Positions 9,340 to 19,203 of a DNA stretch of 39,099 nucleotides are shown here, in pieces (within the stretch, counting starts at the first letter, position 1; every line of letters begins with the position of its first letter). This DNA comes from Sphaerobacter sp. (GTDB lineage Bacteria; Chloroflexota; Chloroflexia; Thermomicrobiales; Thermomicrobiaceae). The notes under the pieces are model-generated. The model was not told the origin of the DNA, searched no databases, and worked only from the letters and a program-made list of their open reading frames with translations. The stretch covers positions 1 through 39,099 of the forward strand of contig NZ_JADGHZ010000015.1 in assembly GCF_019683595.1 (NCBI RefSeq). The letters are read 5' to 3'. A program made the translations under genes and the position numbers.

Positions 9340-10041
9340 TCAGGAATCGGGGGCGGGCACGCGCCGCAACCGGTGCACGCGAACGTGCACCCCGGCATCG
9401 TTGGGGTCGGGCCAGGGGCCGTCCCATTCGCCGTCGGATTCGCTCAGTTCCCAGTCCTGCGTGCAGGCGATCTCGATGAAGCGGCCCGCCACCGGCCGCC
9501 GCGGCTCCGCCAGCCAGAGCAGCCCGCCCGGCAGCACCAGCCGGCCGAGCAGAGCCAGGAGCGGTTGCACGTCGCGCGACTCGTACAACACGTCGGCCGC
9601 CAGCACCACCGGAAAGCCCTCCCCGGCCAGGTCGAAGAGCTCATCCGGCGGCTTGCGCCAGTTCATCTGCAATGTAGACGGCTCACGCCCGGCGTTGGCG
9701 AGGCAATTGGCGCGGGTGAGCAGCAGCGACTCCGGCGCGTAGTCGGTGACGGTCAGATCCGCTCCGGCGTTGAGCGCGGCAATCGCCGTCACCCCGAGCC
9801 CGCAACCGATCTCCAGCACACGAATCCCGGCCACCGTCTGCGGGCGCAGCGTGATCGCATCCGCCAGCGCGATCCCACTCGGCCAGAGCTCCGCCCAGTA
9901 CGGCAGATTCTGCTCCGGGTCGTCCGCCACCGCATCCAGCAGCGGGTCGATATCCGCCGGGTGGGTGATGCGGAACGCCCGGCCACTCCGAGGGAGGCAC
10001 ACATCAGTGGCGATAAGGGGAGTGATGAAGCTCTCGATCAT
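9340..10041 (-). CDS. Class I SAM-dependent methyltransferase, METTL/ETF-beta-lysine type
   Basis: A 233-residue methyltransferase. The segment PYWAELWPSGIALA (48-61) is typical of the group containing METTL20/21-like protein lysine methyltransferases and Nnt1. Motif I is VLEIGCGLG (75-83), followed by the acidic TVTDYAPESL, and the post-II region has VVLAADVLYESRD. Substrate unknown; a protein target is likely from the family. Its ATG overlaps the stop of the antitoxin gene as ATGA, so it is translationally coupled to a toxin-antitoxin pair. It could be a cargo gene that happens to sit downstream or a functional third component. Confidence 0.88.
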   Translation of the reverse strand: MIESFITPLIATDVCLPRSGRAFRITHPADIDPLLDAVADDPEQNLPYWAELWPSGIALADAITLRPQTVAGIRVLEIGCGLGVTAIAALNAGADLTVTDYAPESLLLTRANCLANAGREPSTLQMNWRKPPDELFDLAGEGFPVVLAADVLYESRDVQPLLALLGRLVLPGGLLWLAEPRRPVAGRFIEIACTQDWELSESDGEWDGPWPDPNDAGVHVRVHRLRRVPAPDS

Positions 10042-10430
10042 CGGGTCGCCAGCAGCCGGGTCGGGGGACGCCTCGTGGGCACCACATGCGTCATCCCCAC
10101 AGGTGACGAAGAACCTTCCACAACTACTCGACCCGTTGTCTTGTCTCGTAACGAGACGACCACAGTGTAACCAAGCGCACCGAGATACCGCTGGAGCGTC
10201 GCAAGTGTGACGTTGGTTGCCGCGCGTTCGAGTCGGCTGATGGCTTGCTGCTTGAGCCCGGACCTCGCCGCGGCTTCCTTTTGCGTCAGGCCGCGATGAA
10301 GCCGCGCGTGATACAGCAGATGCGCGATATCAAGCGCTTCCGACGCAGCAGCAATGTCAGCACGTTCGTTATCGCTCAGGGTAGCGATGTATGCGTCCAA
10401 ATCATCGTTCATCTGCTTGAAATCGCTCAT
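10038..10430 (-). CDS. XRE-family antitoxin (HigA-like)
   Basis: A 130-residue protein. An N-terminal helical region (1-36) precedes a helix-turn-helix (about 37-88) with LHRGLTQKEAAARSGLKQQA and ISRLERAATNVTLATLQRY. This matches HigA-type antitoxins that bind DNA and neutralise RelE/HigB-like toxins. ATG at 10430 is chosen because it overlaps the toxin stop as ATGA; an upstream in-frame start would lie inside the toxin. After the domain's usual end (about SLRDKTTGRV, residue 102) there is an extra tail of almost 30 residues rich in Pro, Thr and Arg. The gene is less GC-rich than its neighbours, suggesting transfer. Confidence 0.85.
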   Translation of the reverse strand: MSDFKQMNDDLDAYIATLSDNERADIAAASEALDIAHLLYHARLHRGLTQKEAAARSGLKQQAISRLERAATNVTLATLQRYLGALGYTVVVSLRDKTTGRVVVEGSSSPVGMTHVVPTRRPPTRLLATR

Positions 10431-10783
10431 TGATGTCGCTTCTCCCAATCAGCTTTGTATCGTCGTGCTCGATCGAGTTCCTTCCGGTTCAGCGCCTGTC
10501 GATGTTTGACGTAGCCGTTCGTCACTATGATTTCTGAACCATGCTGGAAGAAGAAAAACGCTCGCGCGATATTCGCGTGCCCAACACGAAGTTCGTAGAT
10601 CTTGTTCGTCCTGTCAACACAAGTGGTCAACGGCGGGCCGTGATAGTCACGGTTTTTCAGCTTGGTGAGCCCAGCAACGACGAGCGCGTGGAGGGTTGGT
10701 TGTTGGCTCCGTAGTTCATCCAGCCATTCGATCATCGGCACATAGCCAGTCGCCGTGGCGTAGAAGCGGACCCGAAACTCCAT
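10427..10783 (-). CDS. RelE/HigB-type toxin (phage Gp49-like, DUF891)
   Basis: A 118-residue protein beginning MEFRVRFYATATGYVPM. It shows the fold signature of phage-derived Gp49-like RelE-superfamily toxins: IEWLDELR helix, GLTKLKNRDYHGPP, IYELRVGHANIARAFFFF and IIVTNGYVKHRQALNRKEL with a basic C-terminus. Such toxins cleave mRNA, usually on the ribosome. ATG at 10783 follows GGGAG. It comes before the antitoxin gene, the order typical of higBA, with a 4-nt overlap. Basic residues around KHR and KRH near the C-terminus fit the expected RNA-binding/catalytic patch. Confidence 0.85.
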   Translation of the reverse strand: MEFRVRFYATATGYVPMIEWLDELRSQQPTLHALVVAGLTKLKNRDYHGPPLTTCVDRTNKIYELRVGHANIARAFFFFQHGSEIIVTNGYVKHRQALNRKELDRARRYKADWEKRHQ

Positions 10784-10792
10784 CTCGCTCCC

Positions 10793-10810
10793 TACAACAT
10801 CTTTATTGTA
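10793..10810 (-). promoter_or_regulatory. Palindromic operator/-10 region of the toxin-antitoxin operon
   Basis: TACAA (10793-10797) and TTGTA (10806-10810) form a perfect 5-bp inverted repeat with 8 nt between. On the minus strand one arm forms TACAAT (10805-10810), a good -10. The site lies just upstream of the toxin ribosome binding site, where an antitoxin would bind for autoregulation. No strong -35 is visible. Confidence 0.45.
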
Positions 10811-10920
10811 ACACACCGGCGGGAAGCGCCGAACCCCCAGCACACGCTGATATTGATCATCGTTACACCATCATAGCGAACCAAGCGATATGGGGAAACA
10901 TTGGGACACGCTGAAGTATG

Positions 10921-10954
10921 AAAACAGGAGAGGGAGCCGCCAGGGCTCCCTCTC
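10921..10954 (-). terminator. Intrinsic terminator of ileS
   Basis: An 11-bp GC-rich stem (10928-10938 with 10944-10954, arms GAGAGGGAGCC and GGCTCCCTCTC) with a 5-nt loop is followed on the minus strand by CTGTTTTC (T-run at 10921-10924). It lies 36 nt after the ileS stop. Confidence 0.8.
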
Positions 10955-10989
10955 GAGAAACATGCGTATGTCGGGCTGTGGCGGTCCGC

Positions 10990-14172
<3,183 letters not shown>

Positions 14173-14247
14173 GGCCGACCCTCCTGCTTTCCTCCCGCGC
14201 CGTCGGTCGCATCCGGCGCAGGGTTACCTGCGACATTCAGCGGTGCC

Positions 14248-14284
14248 AAAACACCAAACCCCGTCCTCCATTGAGGACGGGGTT
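14248..14284 (-). terminator. Regulated intrinsic terminator of the ileS T-box
   Basis: A 12-bp stem (14257-14268 with 14273-14284; arms AACCCCGTCCTC and GAGGACGGGGTT, loop AATG on the minus strand) is followed by TGGTGTTTTGG. Its 5' arm contains CCTCA, which can instead pair with TGAGG of the T-box motif, so terminator and antiterminator are mutually exclusive. Confidence 0.85.
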
Positions 14285-14422
14285 CACCCGCGGTACCACC
14301 TCAGTTGACCCGCTCGGCGGGCCCACTCAGCGAGATGCTGTCCGCCGCCCGGCCGGGCATGCGGCTCTACATCTCCGTCACGATAACGGGTGACGACTCC
14401 GGCCACGTCTACTAGGCGACGG
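14250..14422 (-). ncRNA. T-box riboswitch (tRNA-Ile sensing) in the ileS leader
   Basis: On the minus strand the leader shows, in order: Stem I base CCGTCGC (14416-14422) paired with GTGACGG (14375-14381); a specifier loop with CTAGTAG on the 5' side and specifier ATC (14382-14384), an isoleucine codon, on the 3' side; Stem II with AGATG (14370-14374) paired to CATCT (14333-14337); Stem III (14307-14323, 7 bp, loop CGA); and the T-box motif TGAGGTGGTACCGCG (14289-14303). TGGT (14295-14298) can pair with the ACCA end of uncharged tRNA. A terminator hairpin follows. Uncharged tRNA-Ile should stabilise the antiterminator and raise ileS expression. Stem I is unusually short. Confidence 0.88.
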
Positions 14423-14545
14423 CGTCGCCGTTCGGGTGGCGGCTCGGGAAGGATTTTCCGCGGGGATCCGACGCATCCGGCTCACACCAACCCCGGACTC
14501 GCTGGGCCGATCGCGCCGCGTACTCGTTTCCGTCGCAGCCGTTGC

Positions 14546-14573
14546 ACTATCGTTAAAATGTTACCAGTTTCAC
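14546..14573 (-). promoter_or_regulatory. Promoter of the ileS T-box transcript
   Basis: On the minus strand GTGAAA (14568-14573, 4 of 6 matches to TTGACA) and GATAGT (14546-14551, 4 of 6 to TATAAT) are 16 nt apart in an AT-rich patch. Transcription would start near 14540, ahead of Stem I. Confidence 0.5.
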
Positions 14574-14615
14574 GACACCGGGTCAACGCGCGGCCGAACC
14601 GGCACGCGCGCTCGG

Positions 14616-14939
14616 CTACAGCCGCCCGGCCACGCTGCCGATGAGTCGCAGCCCGAAGGCCAGGATGACTGCACCGACGATCGCCGGGATGACGGCGATG
14701 CCGCCGATGTGCGGCGGGATGCTGCCGATCAAGAGCGTGCCGATCCAGCTTCCGGCCAGCCCGGCCACGATCGCGCCAAGCACGCCGTACGGCAGCCGCC
14801 CGGGGACGATGTAGCCAGCCAAGAACCCGATTACCGCTGCCACGAGCAGCGTGAAGGCCAGCCCGATCAACGTGAAGGTGATCTTGATTAGGATCACGAG
14901 GACAATCAACGCTGCAATGAGGGCGATCGCGACACCCAC
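14616..14939 (-). CDS. GlsB/YeaQ/YmgE-like stress-associated membrane protein
   Basis: A 107-residue, strongly hydrophobic protein. Its core GFLAGYIVPGRLPYGVLGAI and the following GLAGSWIGTLLIG match the glycine-rich helices of the GlsB/YeaQ/YmgE (transglycosylase-associated) family. Three to four membrane segments are present: about residues 3-20, 22-48, 52-75 and 82-104. The N-terminal segment is an extra helix relative to the usual short proteins of about 80 residues. The GTG start lies 8 nt after AGGAGG. Family members are linked to general stress but have no defined activity. TGGTATACC on the minus strand near 15000 could be an extended -10. Confidence 0.78.
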   Translation of the reverse strand: MGVAIALIAALIVLVILIKITFTLIGLAFTLLVAAVIGFLAGYIVPGRLPYGVLGAIVAGLAGSWIGTLLIGSIPPHIGGIAVIPAIVGAVILAFGLRLIGSVAGRL

Positions 14940-15077
14940 CTCAGTCGCCTCCTCGCTTCACCACAAGCCCCGTCAGGGGTGTGCTCCATCGCTCCAAGGT
15001 ATACCAAAACCGGTACCCGCCGCGCGTGGTGGACAGACGCGCATGCGGATCCGATGCGTATTCAGAACCATTCTCCT

Positions 15078-15095
15078 ATACCATCCGATACCATC
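15078..15095. repeat. Tandem ATACCATC direct repeat upstream of the CAP gene
   Basis: ATACCATC occurs at 15078-15085 and again at 15088-15095, a 10-bp period of about one DNA turn. This pattern suits side-by-side binding of a regulator. It lies about 120 nt before the CAP-domain gene and about 140 nt before the divergent YeaQ-like gene. Confidence 0.35.
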
Positions 15096-15216
15096 GGCGC
15101 GCTGAGACGTTGTACCGTTTAAGGGGACACAGGCGATGTGTGCGGCCCGAGCCGGATGGACCCGGGCCGCCTCACTCTCCGCCTGGATGTCGGTACGGGG
15201 AAGGGACGGGATCACG

Positions 15217-16962
15217 ATGACACAGCATCGGACGCCCCAGCGGGGCGGATCGCGCCTCCGCGCCTCGCTCTACCTGCCGCTGGTACTCCTTCTCACCGTG
15301 CTGCCCGTCCTCTCCGCCCAAGCCCCCGTGAAAGCAGCCGACCCCTTCGACGACGTGCTCGCCACGATCAACACCTACCGTGCCTGGCTGGGCCTCCAGC
15401 CGATGAAGCGACACCCAGCCCTCGATGCCGCGGCCCAGGGTCACGCCCGCTACTACCAGCTCAACTTCGGCGATCCCAGCCTCGCCGGTATGGGGCTCCA
15501 CGAGCAGCAGCCGGGCAGGCCGGGCTTCACCGGCGCCACGATGCAGGACCGCGCCCGCGCCGCGGGTTACACCGGCTGGGTCAACGAGAACATCGGCATC
15601 AGCGGCTCGATGGCCGCCAGCGTCGACTGGTTTATCGCGACGATTAACCACCGGCTGACCCTGATCGATCCGCGCTACACCGAGATCGGGTTCGGCGCCG
15701 TCAACGACGGCAACGTGCGCATCGAAGTAATCGACGTCGGCGCGCCGTCCTGGAGCGAAACCGCCACCCCGGAGTGGGTCGCCTGGCCGCCGGACGGGAC
15801 CACCGGCGTCGGCCTCCGGTTCTGGGGTGAGGCACCCAACCCCTTCCCCGGCGCCAGCTACCCCGTGGGCTACCCGATTACGCTCAAGTACCACGGCCCG
15901 GGGAACGTGACCTTCGAGCGTGCCATCCTGACGGCCAACGGCCGAACCGTCCCCGTCATCGCGCAGACGGGCAACGGCTGGCTCACCCGCCGCACCTACA
16001 TGATCGCCGCCACCAGCCCGCTCGAGCCGGGCACCACCTATACGGTCACCGTCGAGGGCAACGTCGACGGCAGGCCCTTCTCCCACACCTGGTCATTCCG
16101 CACCGCCAACGGGGACGGTGAGCGGTTGGACCGACGCGGCCCGGTGCCCATCGCCCCGCCGATGGCGGCGCTCCCGCCCGGCCTCACCGGCGCGGACCGC
16201 GCGGTACAGGACCTCTGGCGCTCAACCGACGGCTCCGTCGCGCAGGGCACCGACGAGCGCAGTTGGCTCTGGGGACCCGATAGCTTCGCTGCACTGAAGG
16301 AGGCATACGCGGAGGCGCCCGGCGGGAACCGCCAGGTCTACTACTTCGACAAGAGCCGCATGGAGATCACCAATCCAGGCGGCGACCGCACCAGCCCATG
16401 GTTCGTCACCAACGGCCTTCTGGTACGCGACATGATCCGCGGGGAGATCCAGATCGGCGACAACGCATTCCAGCGGGTCGGCCCGGCCGCCGTCCCGGTG
16501 GCGGGTGACCCTGCTCTCCAGAATCCCGACGCGCCCACCTACGCCTCGCTCCGCGGTGTGGCGACCGTCGCCAACGACCACCGCGCGCCCAACCGCATCG
16601 GCGCCGCCGTCCAGGAGACCCTGACCAAGGCAGGCTCCGTCGGGACGAATCCAGCGCTGGCCGGGTACACGACGCTCGCCGCCTACGACGAGGTCACCGG
16701 GCACAACGTCGCCGCGGTGTTCCATAACTGGCTCACGCAGCAGCCCTGGAACCCGATCTACGTGGTCGGGCGCCCCATCACCGAACCGTACTGGGTTCGC
16801 GCGCGGGTGCAGGGCGTCGACCAGTGGGTGCTGGTGCAGGCATTCGAGCGGCGCCTGCTGACCTACACGCCCGCCAACGCCGACCAGTGGCAGGTGGAGA
16901 TGGGCAACGTCGGACGCCACTACTACCAGTGGCGCTACGGCGCGCCCCCGCCGTCGCCCTAG
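15217..16962 (+). CDS. Secreted CAP-domain (SCP-like) protein with C-terminal repeat-type module
   Basis: A 581-residue exported protein. A basic N-terminus and hydrophobic segment (about 18-33) end in a likely signal peptidase site near residue 40 (VKA/A). The CAP domain (about 45-185) has HPALDAAAQGHARYY, WVNENIG and HRLTLIDPRYTEIGFG, matching the conserved His/Glu cleft. An Ig-like region follows (about 205-310, ending in WSFRT). The last 230 residues include VYYFDKSRMEI and end with ERRLLTYTPANADQWQVEMGNVGRHYYQWRYG, a module I associate with secreted Chloroflexota proteins. Function unknown; CAP proteins bind lipids, glycans or proteins. ATG at 15217 follows AAGGGACGGG; upstream in-frame starts lack a site and would bury the signal peptide. 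Confidence 0.88.
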   Translation: MTQHRTPQRGGSRLRASLYLPLVLLLTVLPVLSAQAPVKAADPFDDVLATINTYRAWLGLQPMKRHPALDAAAQGHARYYQLNFGDPSLAGMGLHEQQPGRPGFTGATMQDRARAAGYTGWVNENIGISGSMAASVDWFIATINHRLTLIDPRYTEIGFGAVNDGNVRIEVIDVGAPSWSETATPEWVAWPPDGTTGVGLRFWGEAPNPFPGASYPVGYPITLKYHGPGNVTFERAILTANGRTVPVIAQTGNGWLTRRTYMIAATSPLEPGTTYTVTVEGNVDGRPFSHTWSFRTANGDGERLDRRGPVPIAPPMAALPPGLTGADRAVQDLWRSTDGSVAQGTDERSWLWGPDSFAALKEAYAEAPGGNRQVYYFDKSRMEITNPGGDRTSPWFVTNGLLVRDMIRGEIQIGDNAFQRVGPAAVPVAGDPALQNPDAPTYASLRGVATVANDHRAPNRIGAAVQETLTKAGSVGTNPALAGYTTLAAYDEVTGHNVAAVFHNWLTQQPWNPIYVVGRPITEPYWVRARVQGVDQWVLVQAFERRLLTYTPANADQWQVEMGNVGRHYYQWRYGAPPPSP

Positions 16963-16988
16963 CGACGGTCGCGACAGCCGATCGACGC

Positions 16989-17018
16989 CTGACCTGGGAG
17001 CGGGGCGCCCGCTACAAT
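16989..17018 (+). promoter_or_regulatory. Promoter of the GAF/fRMsr gene
   Basis: CTGACC (16989-16994, 4 of 6 to TTGACA) and TACAAT (17013-17018, 5 of 6 to TATAAT) are separated by 18 nt. A start near 17025 gives a short leader before the AGGAGG at 17062-17067. Confidence 0.5.
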
Positions 17019-17071
17019 TGCGGCACGATGCCCGCGGCCGGGCCCACCCGGCCTCGCTCCCAGGAGGCACC

Positions 17072-17560
17072 ATGACCAGCTACAAGGGCGTCGACCGCTA
17101 CGCCACCGTCCGCGAGCGCGTCAACGACCTCGTCCGCAGCACCGAGAGCGTGCAGGCCATCCTTGACGGCGTCTGCGCGATCCTCACGGAAACCCTCCCC
17201 CACTACACCTGGGCCGGGATCTACCTGGTCGAGGGCAACGACCTCGTCCTCGCCGCCTGGCGCGGCCCGGCCGCGACCGAGCATGTGCGCATCCCGATCG
17301 GCGAAGGGATCTGCGGCTACGCCGCCGCGCACGGCGAATCGATCATCGTGCCGGACGTCGCTCAGGACCCGCGCTATCTCCAGTGCTTCGTCGAGACGCG
17401 CGCCGAGATCGTCGTCCCCATCCTGGCCGGCGATCGGGTTCTCGGCGAGATCGACGTCGACTCGAACCAGCTCAACGCCTTCGGCGCGGGCGATCAAGAG
17501 TTCCTGGAGGAACTGGCCGACCGGCTGGCCAGCACCATCCTGAAAGCCGATCGCACCTAA
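17072..17560 (+). CDS. GAF-domain protein, probable free methionine-(R)-sulfoxide reductase
   Basis: A 162-residue single GAF domain. C81 (in GEGICGYAAAHG) and C105 (in RYLQCFVETRAEIVVP) are 24 residues apart, the same spacing as the two key cysteines of E. coli fRMsr (C94 and C118, from memory). E112, D128 and D130 fall where that enzyme's substrate-binding E125, D141 and D143 would be. The position equivalent to its third Cys (C84) is His71 here. These enzymes reduce free Met-R-sulfoxide with thioredoxin. The ATG is set by AGGAGG (17062-17067). A general-stress-type gene follows about 100 nt downstream. A non-catalytic GAF protein is the alternative. Confidence 0.72.
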   Translation: MTSYKGVDRYATVRERVNDLVRSTESVQAILDGVCAILTETLPHYTWAGIYLVEGNDLVLAAWRGPAATEHVRIPIGEGICGYAAAHGESIIVPDVAQDPRYLQCFVETRAEIVVPILAGDRVLGEIDVDSNQLNAFGAGDQEFLEELADRLASTILKADRT

Positions 17561-17664
17561 CCCCGGCTGGCACGCCCCTTGCACCCTCCCCTGGCGGCAA
17601 CGAGGTTCAACGTGCGACGAGCGCCGGGCGGAACCGGCGGGTCGTCGCCCCACGGGGAGAAAGC

Positions 17665-18294
17665 ATGACCGTACCAGGTGACGCGGGCGGATGGAACCGG
17701 GACAAGCTCCAGGCAGCGCTGCGGGGAGGGTATCGCACCGTGATCGGCGTCTTCCCCTCGGTGGACGATGCCCGCGCCGGCCTCGAGCGGCTCCACCGTG
17801 CCGGGTTCGACCGCGATATGCTCTCGCTCGTCACGCGTGGCACCGACGCCGCGGCGGAAATCCCATCACAGGCGGCGTCCGAGCAGGCATCAGGCTCGTC
17901 CCTGGCGGGCGCGCTCGGCGGTGGCGTCGTGGGCGGCGTGCTGGGCGGGCTGGTCGGCGCCGGACTCCTCGCCATTCCGGGGGCGGGGCCACTCCTGGCA
18001 GCGGGCTGGCTGGCATCCGCGCTGGGCGGCGCGGCCGTGGGCGCAGGCGCCGGCGGCTGGATCGCCTCCGTGGCCGGGCTCGGCGTGCCCAAGGATCTCG
18101 CGGCGCACTACAAACAACTCGTCGAGCAAGGCAACTTCCTGGTCATGGTCCTGGCCAAGGAAGGGGAGCAGCTCGCGGATGCGGAGCGGCTCCTCAACGC
18201 GTCCGGCGCCCGGGACGTCGCCAGCTACCGCTACCAGGCCCGCCCGGAACCCTTCCCCGGCTCCGAATCCCCCGCCGAGGAACGACCTCAATAA
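17665..18294 (+). CDS. General stress protein 17M-like (YflT-type) membrane-associated protein
   Basis: A 209-residue protein. The segment TVIGVFPSVDDARAGLERLHRAGFDRDMLSLVTRG (about 25-60) matches the general-stress-protein-17M-like domain. A long Gly/Ala-rich hydrophobic region follows (about 80-135) with repeated GxxxG spacing that could form two membrane helices or a glycine zipper. A C-terminal alpha/beta stretch, NFLVMVLAKEGEQLADAERL, resembles a second copy of the ferredoxin-like half. Function unknown; relatives respond to stress. ATG at 17665 follows GGGGAGAAA; the frame stays open upstream through the GAF gene, but that extension is a shadow. Confidence 0.8.
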   Translation: MTVPGDAGGWNRDKLQAALRGGYRTVIGVFPSVDDARAGLERLHRAGFDRDMLSLVTRGTDAAAEIPSQAASEQASGSSLAGALGGGVVGGVLGGLVGAGLLAIPGAGPLLAAGWLASALGGAAVGAGAGGWIASVAGLGVPKDLAAHYKQLVEQGNFLVMVLAKEGEQLADAERLLNASGARDVASYRYQARPEPFPGSESPAEERPQ

Positions 18295-18344
18295 GACCAC
18301 ACCAACTCCGGCAACGCGCGCAACGAGCGTCACCGGTCGTGGCT

Positions 18345-18384
18345 CCCCTCTCCCAACTTTGGGAGAGGGGTCGGGGGTGAGGGC
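18345..18384 (-). repeat. Dispersed palindromic intergenic repeat, copy 1 (convergent junction)
   Basis: CCCCTCTCCC (18345-18354) pairs with GGGAGAGGGG (18361-18370) and is followed by TCGGGGGTGAGGGCC. The same element occurs in opposite orientation at 31767-31807. Both copies lie between convergent genes, so it may end transcription from both sides, although there is no U-tract. Confidence 0.75.
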
Positions 18385-18425
18385 CTCTCCCACGGGCCCG
18401 GACGAAGCCGTCCGCGCTTCTGCTC

Positions 18426-19202
18426 CTACCGCCTCGCGATGGCATCGCGGATATCCAGCGGTGTGTTGCTGGCGATGCCGTCGACCCCGGCGCGGGCCAC
18501 CCGGGCGGCCTCTCCAGGATCGTCTACGGTCCAGGTGAAGACCCGGTAGCCGCGCCGGCTGAGGAACCGCACCAGCCACGGGGTGACCACCCGGTGCTGG
18601 AGCATCACCGACCGCGCTCGGGAGATCCACAGGCCGGGCAGGAGCACCAGGAGAAGGGTCAAGCGCAGCCAGCGCGCTGCCAACGGTTGTAGCGGCGCCG
18701 GCGCGCTGGACGCGAGGTGTCCGCGGGACAGCCCCAGCCCCAGCTCGGGCACCATCCGTCCCAGCCGCCGCAGGCTCCAGATATGGACACTCGACACCAG
18801 TGCCTGACCCACGACATCGTGGCGCCGGAGCGCGTCGGCGATCTCCGCTTCGTAGCCGCGGGCCTTCATGTCGAGGTTGAACGGCCGCGCCTTCCCGAAT
18901 TGCTCGAGGAACTCGTCCAGCGTCAGCAGCCCCGGCACGGCTGCGCGCAGATCGGCGAACGACGTCTCCGCCACGTGGAACCGGCGACCGTCCGCGTGGA
19001 CCGTGGCGTCGTGGACCAGGATCAATGTGCCGTCGACCGTGCGGCGGACGTCGAACTCCACCATGTCGACGGGCAGGTGCTCCGTGCGGGCGAATACGGG
19101 AGCGGTGTTTTCCTCGTTGCCCCGAGCACCGCCGCGGTGCGCGATCAAGATCGGCCGGCCGATCCTCGGCCCGTTAGCCGCGCGGCGCTCCGGACCGGCC
19201 AT
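18426..19202 (-). CDS. Glycerophosphodiester phosphodiesterase
   Basis: A 258-residue GDPD-family TIM barrel that hydrolyses glycerophosphodiesters to sn-glycerol 3-phosphate and an alcohol. Motifs: HRGG (22-25), ENT (31-33), EFDVRRT (49-55) with metal-binding E49 and D51, and HD (64-65). The C-terminus has the usual FTWTVDD and GVDGIASNTP. There is a hydrophobic stretch near 170-190 (LTLLLVLLPGLWI), which might contact the membrane and is not typical of the cytosolic enzymes. No signal peptide. Its ATG lies 1 nt after the stop of the PAP2 phosphatase gene, so both are in one operon. Confidence 0.92.
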   Translation of the reverse strand: MAGPERRAANGPRIGRPILIAHRGGARGNEENTAPVFARTEHLPVDMVEFDVRRTVDGTLILVHDATVHADGRRFHVAETSFADLRAAVPGLLTLDEFLEQFGKARPFNLDMKARGYEAEIADALRRHDVVGQALVSSVHIWSLRRLGRMVPELGLGLSRGHLASSAPAPLQPLAARWLRLTLLLVLLPGLWISRARSVMLQHRVVTPWLVRFLSRRGYRVFTWTVDDPGEAARVARAGVDGIASNTPLDIRDAIARR

Positions 19203-19203
19203 C

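Noticed and set aside
14376-14395. Hairpin CGTCAC/GTGACG with the ATC specifier in its loop as an ultra-short Stem I
   Set aside because: The alternative pairing CCGTCGC (14416-14422) with GTGACGG (14375-14381) gives a proper specifier loop with AGTA opposite ATC, which fits T-box architecture better.
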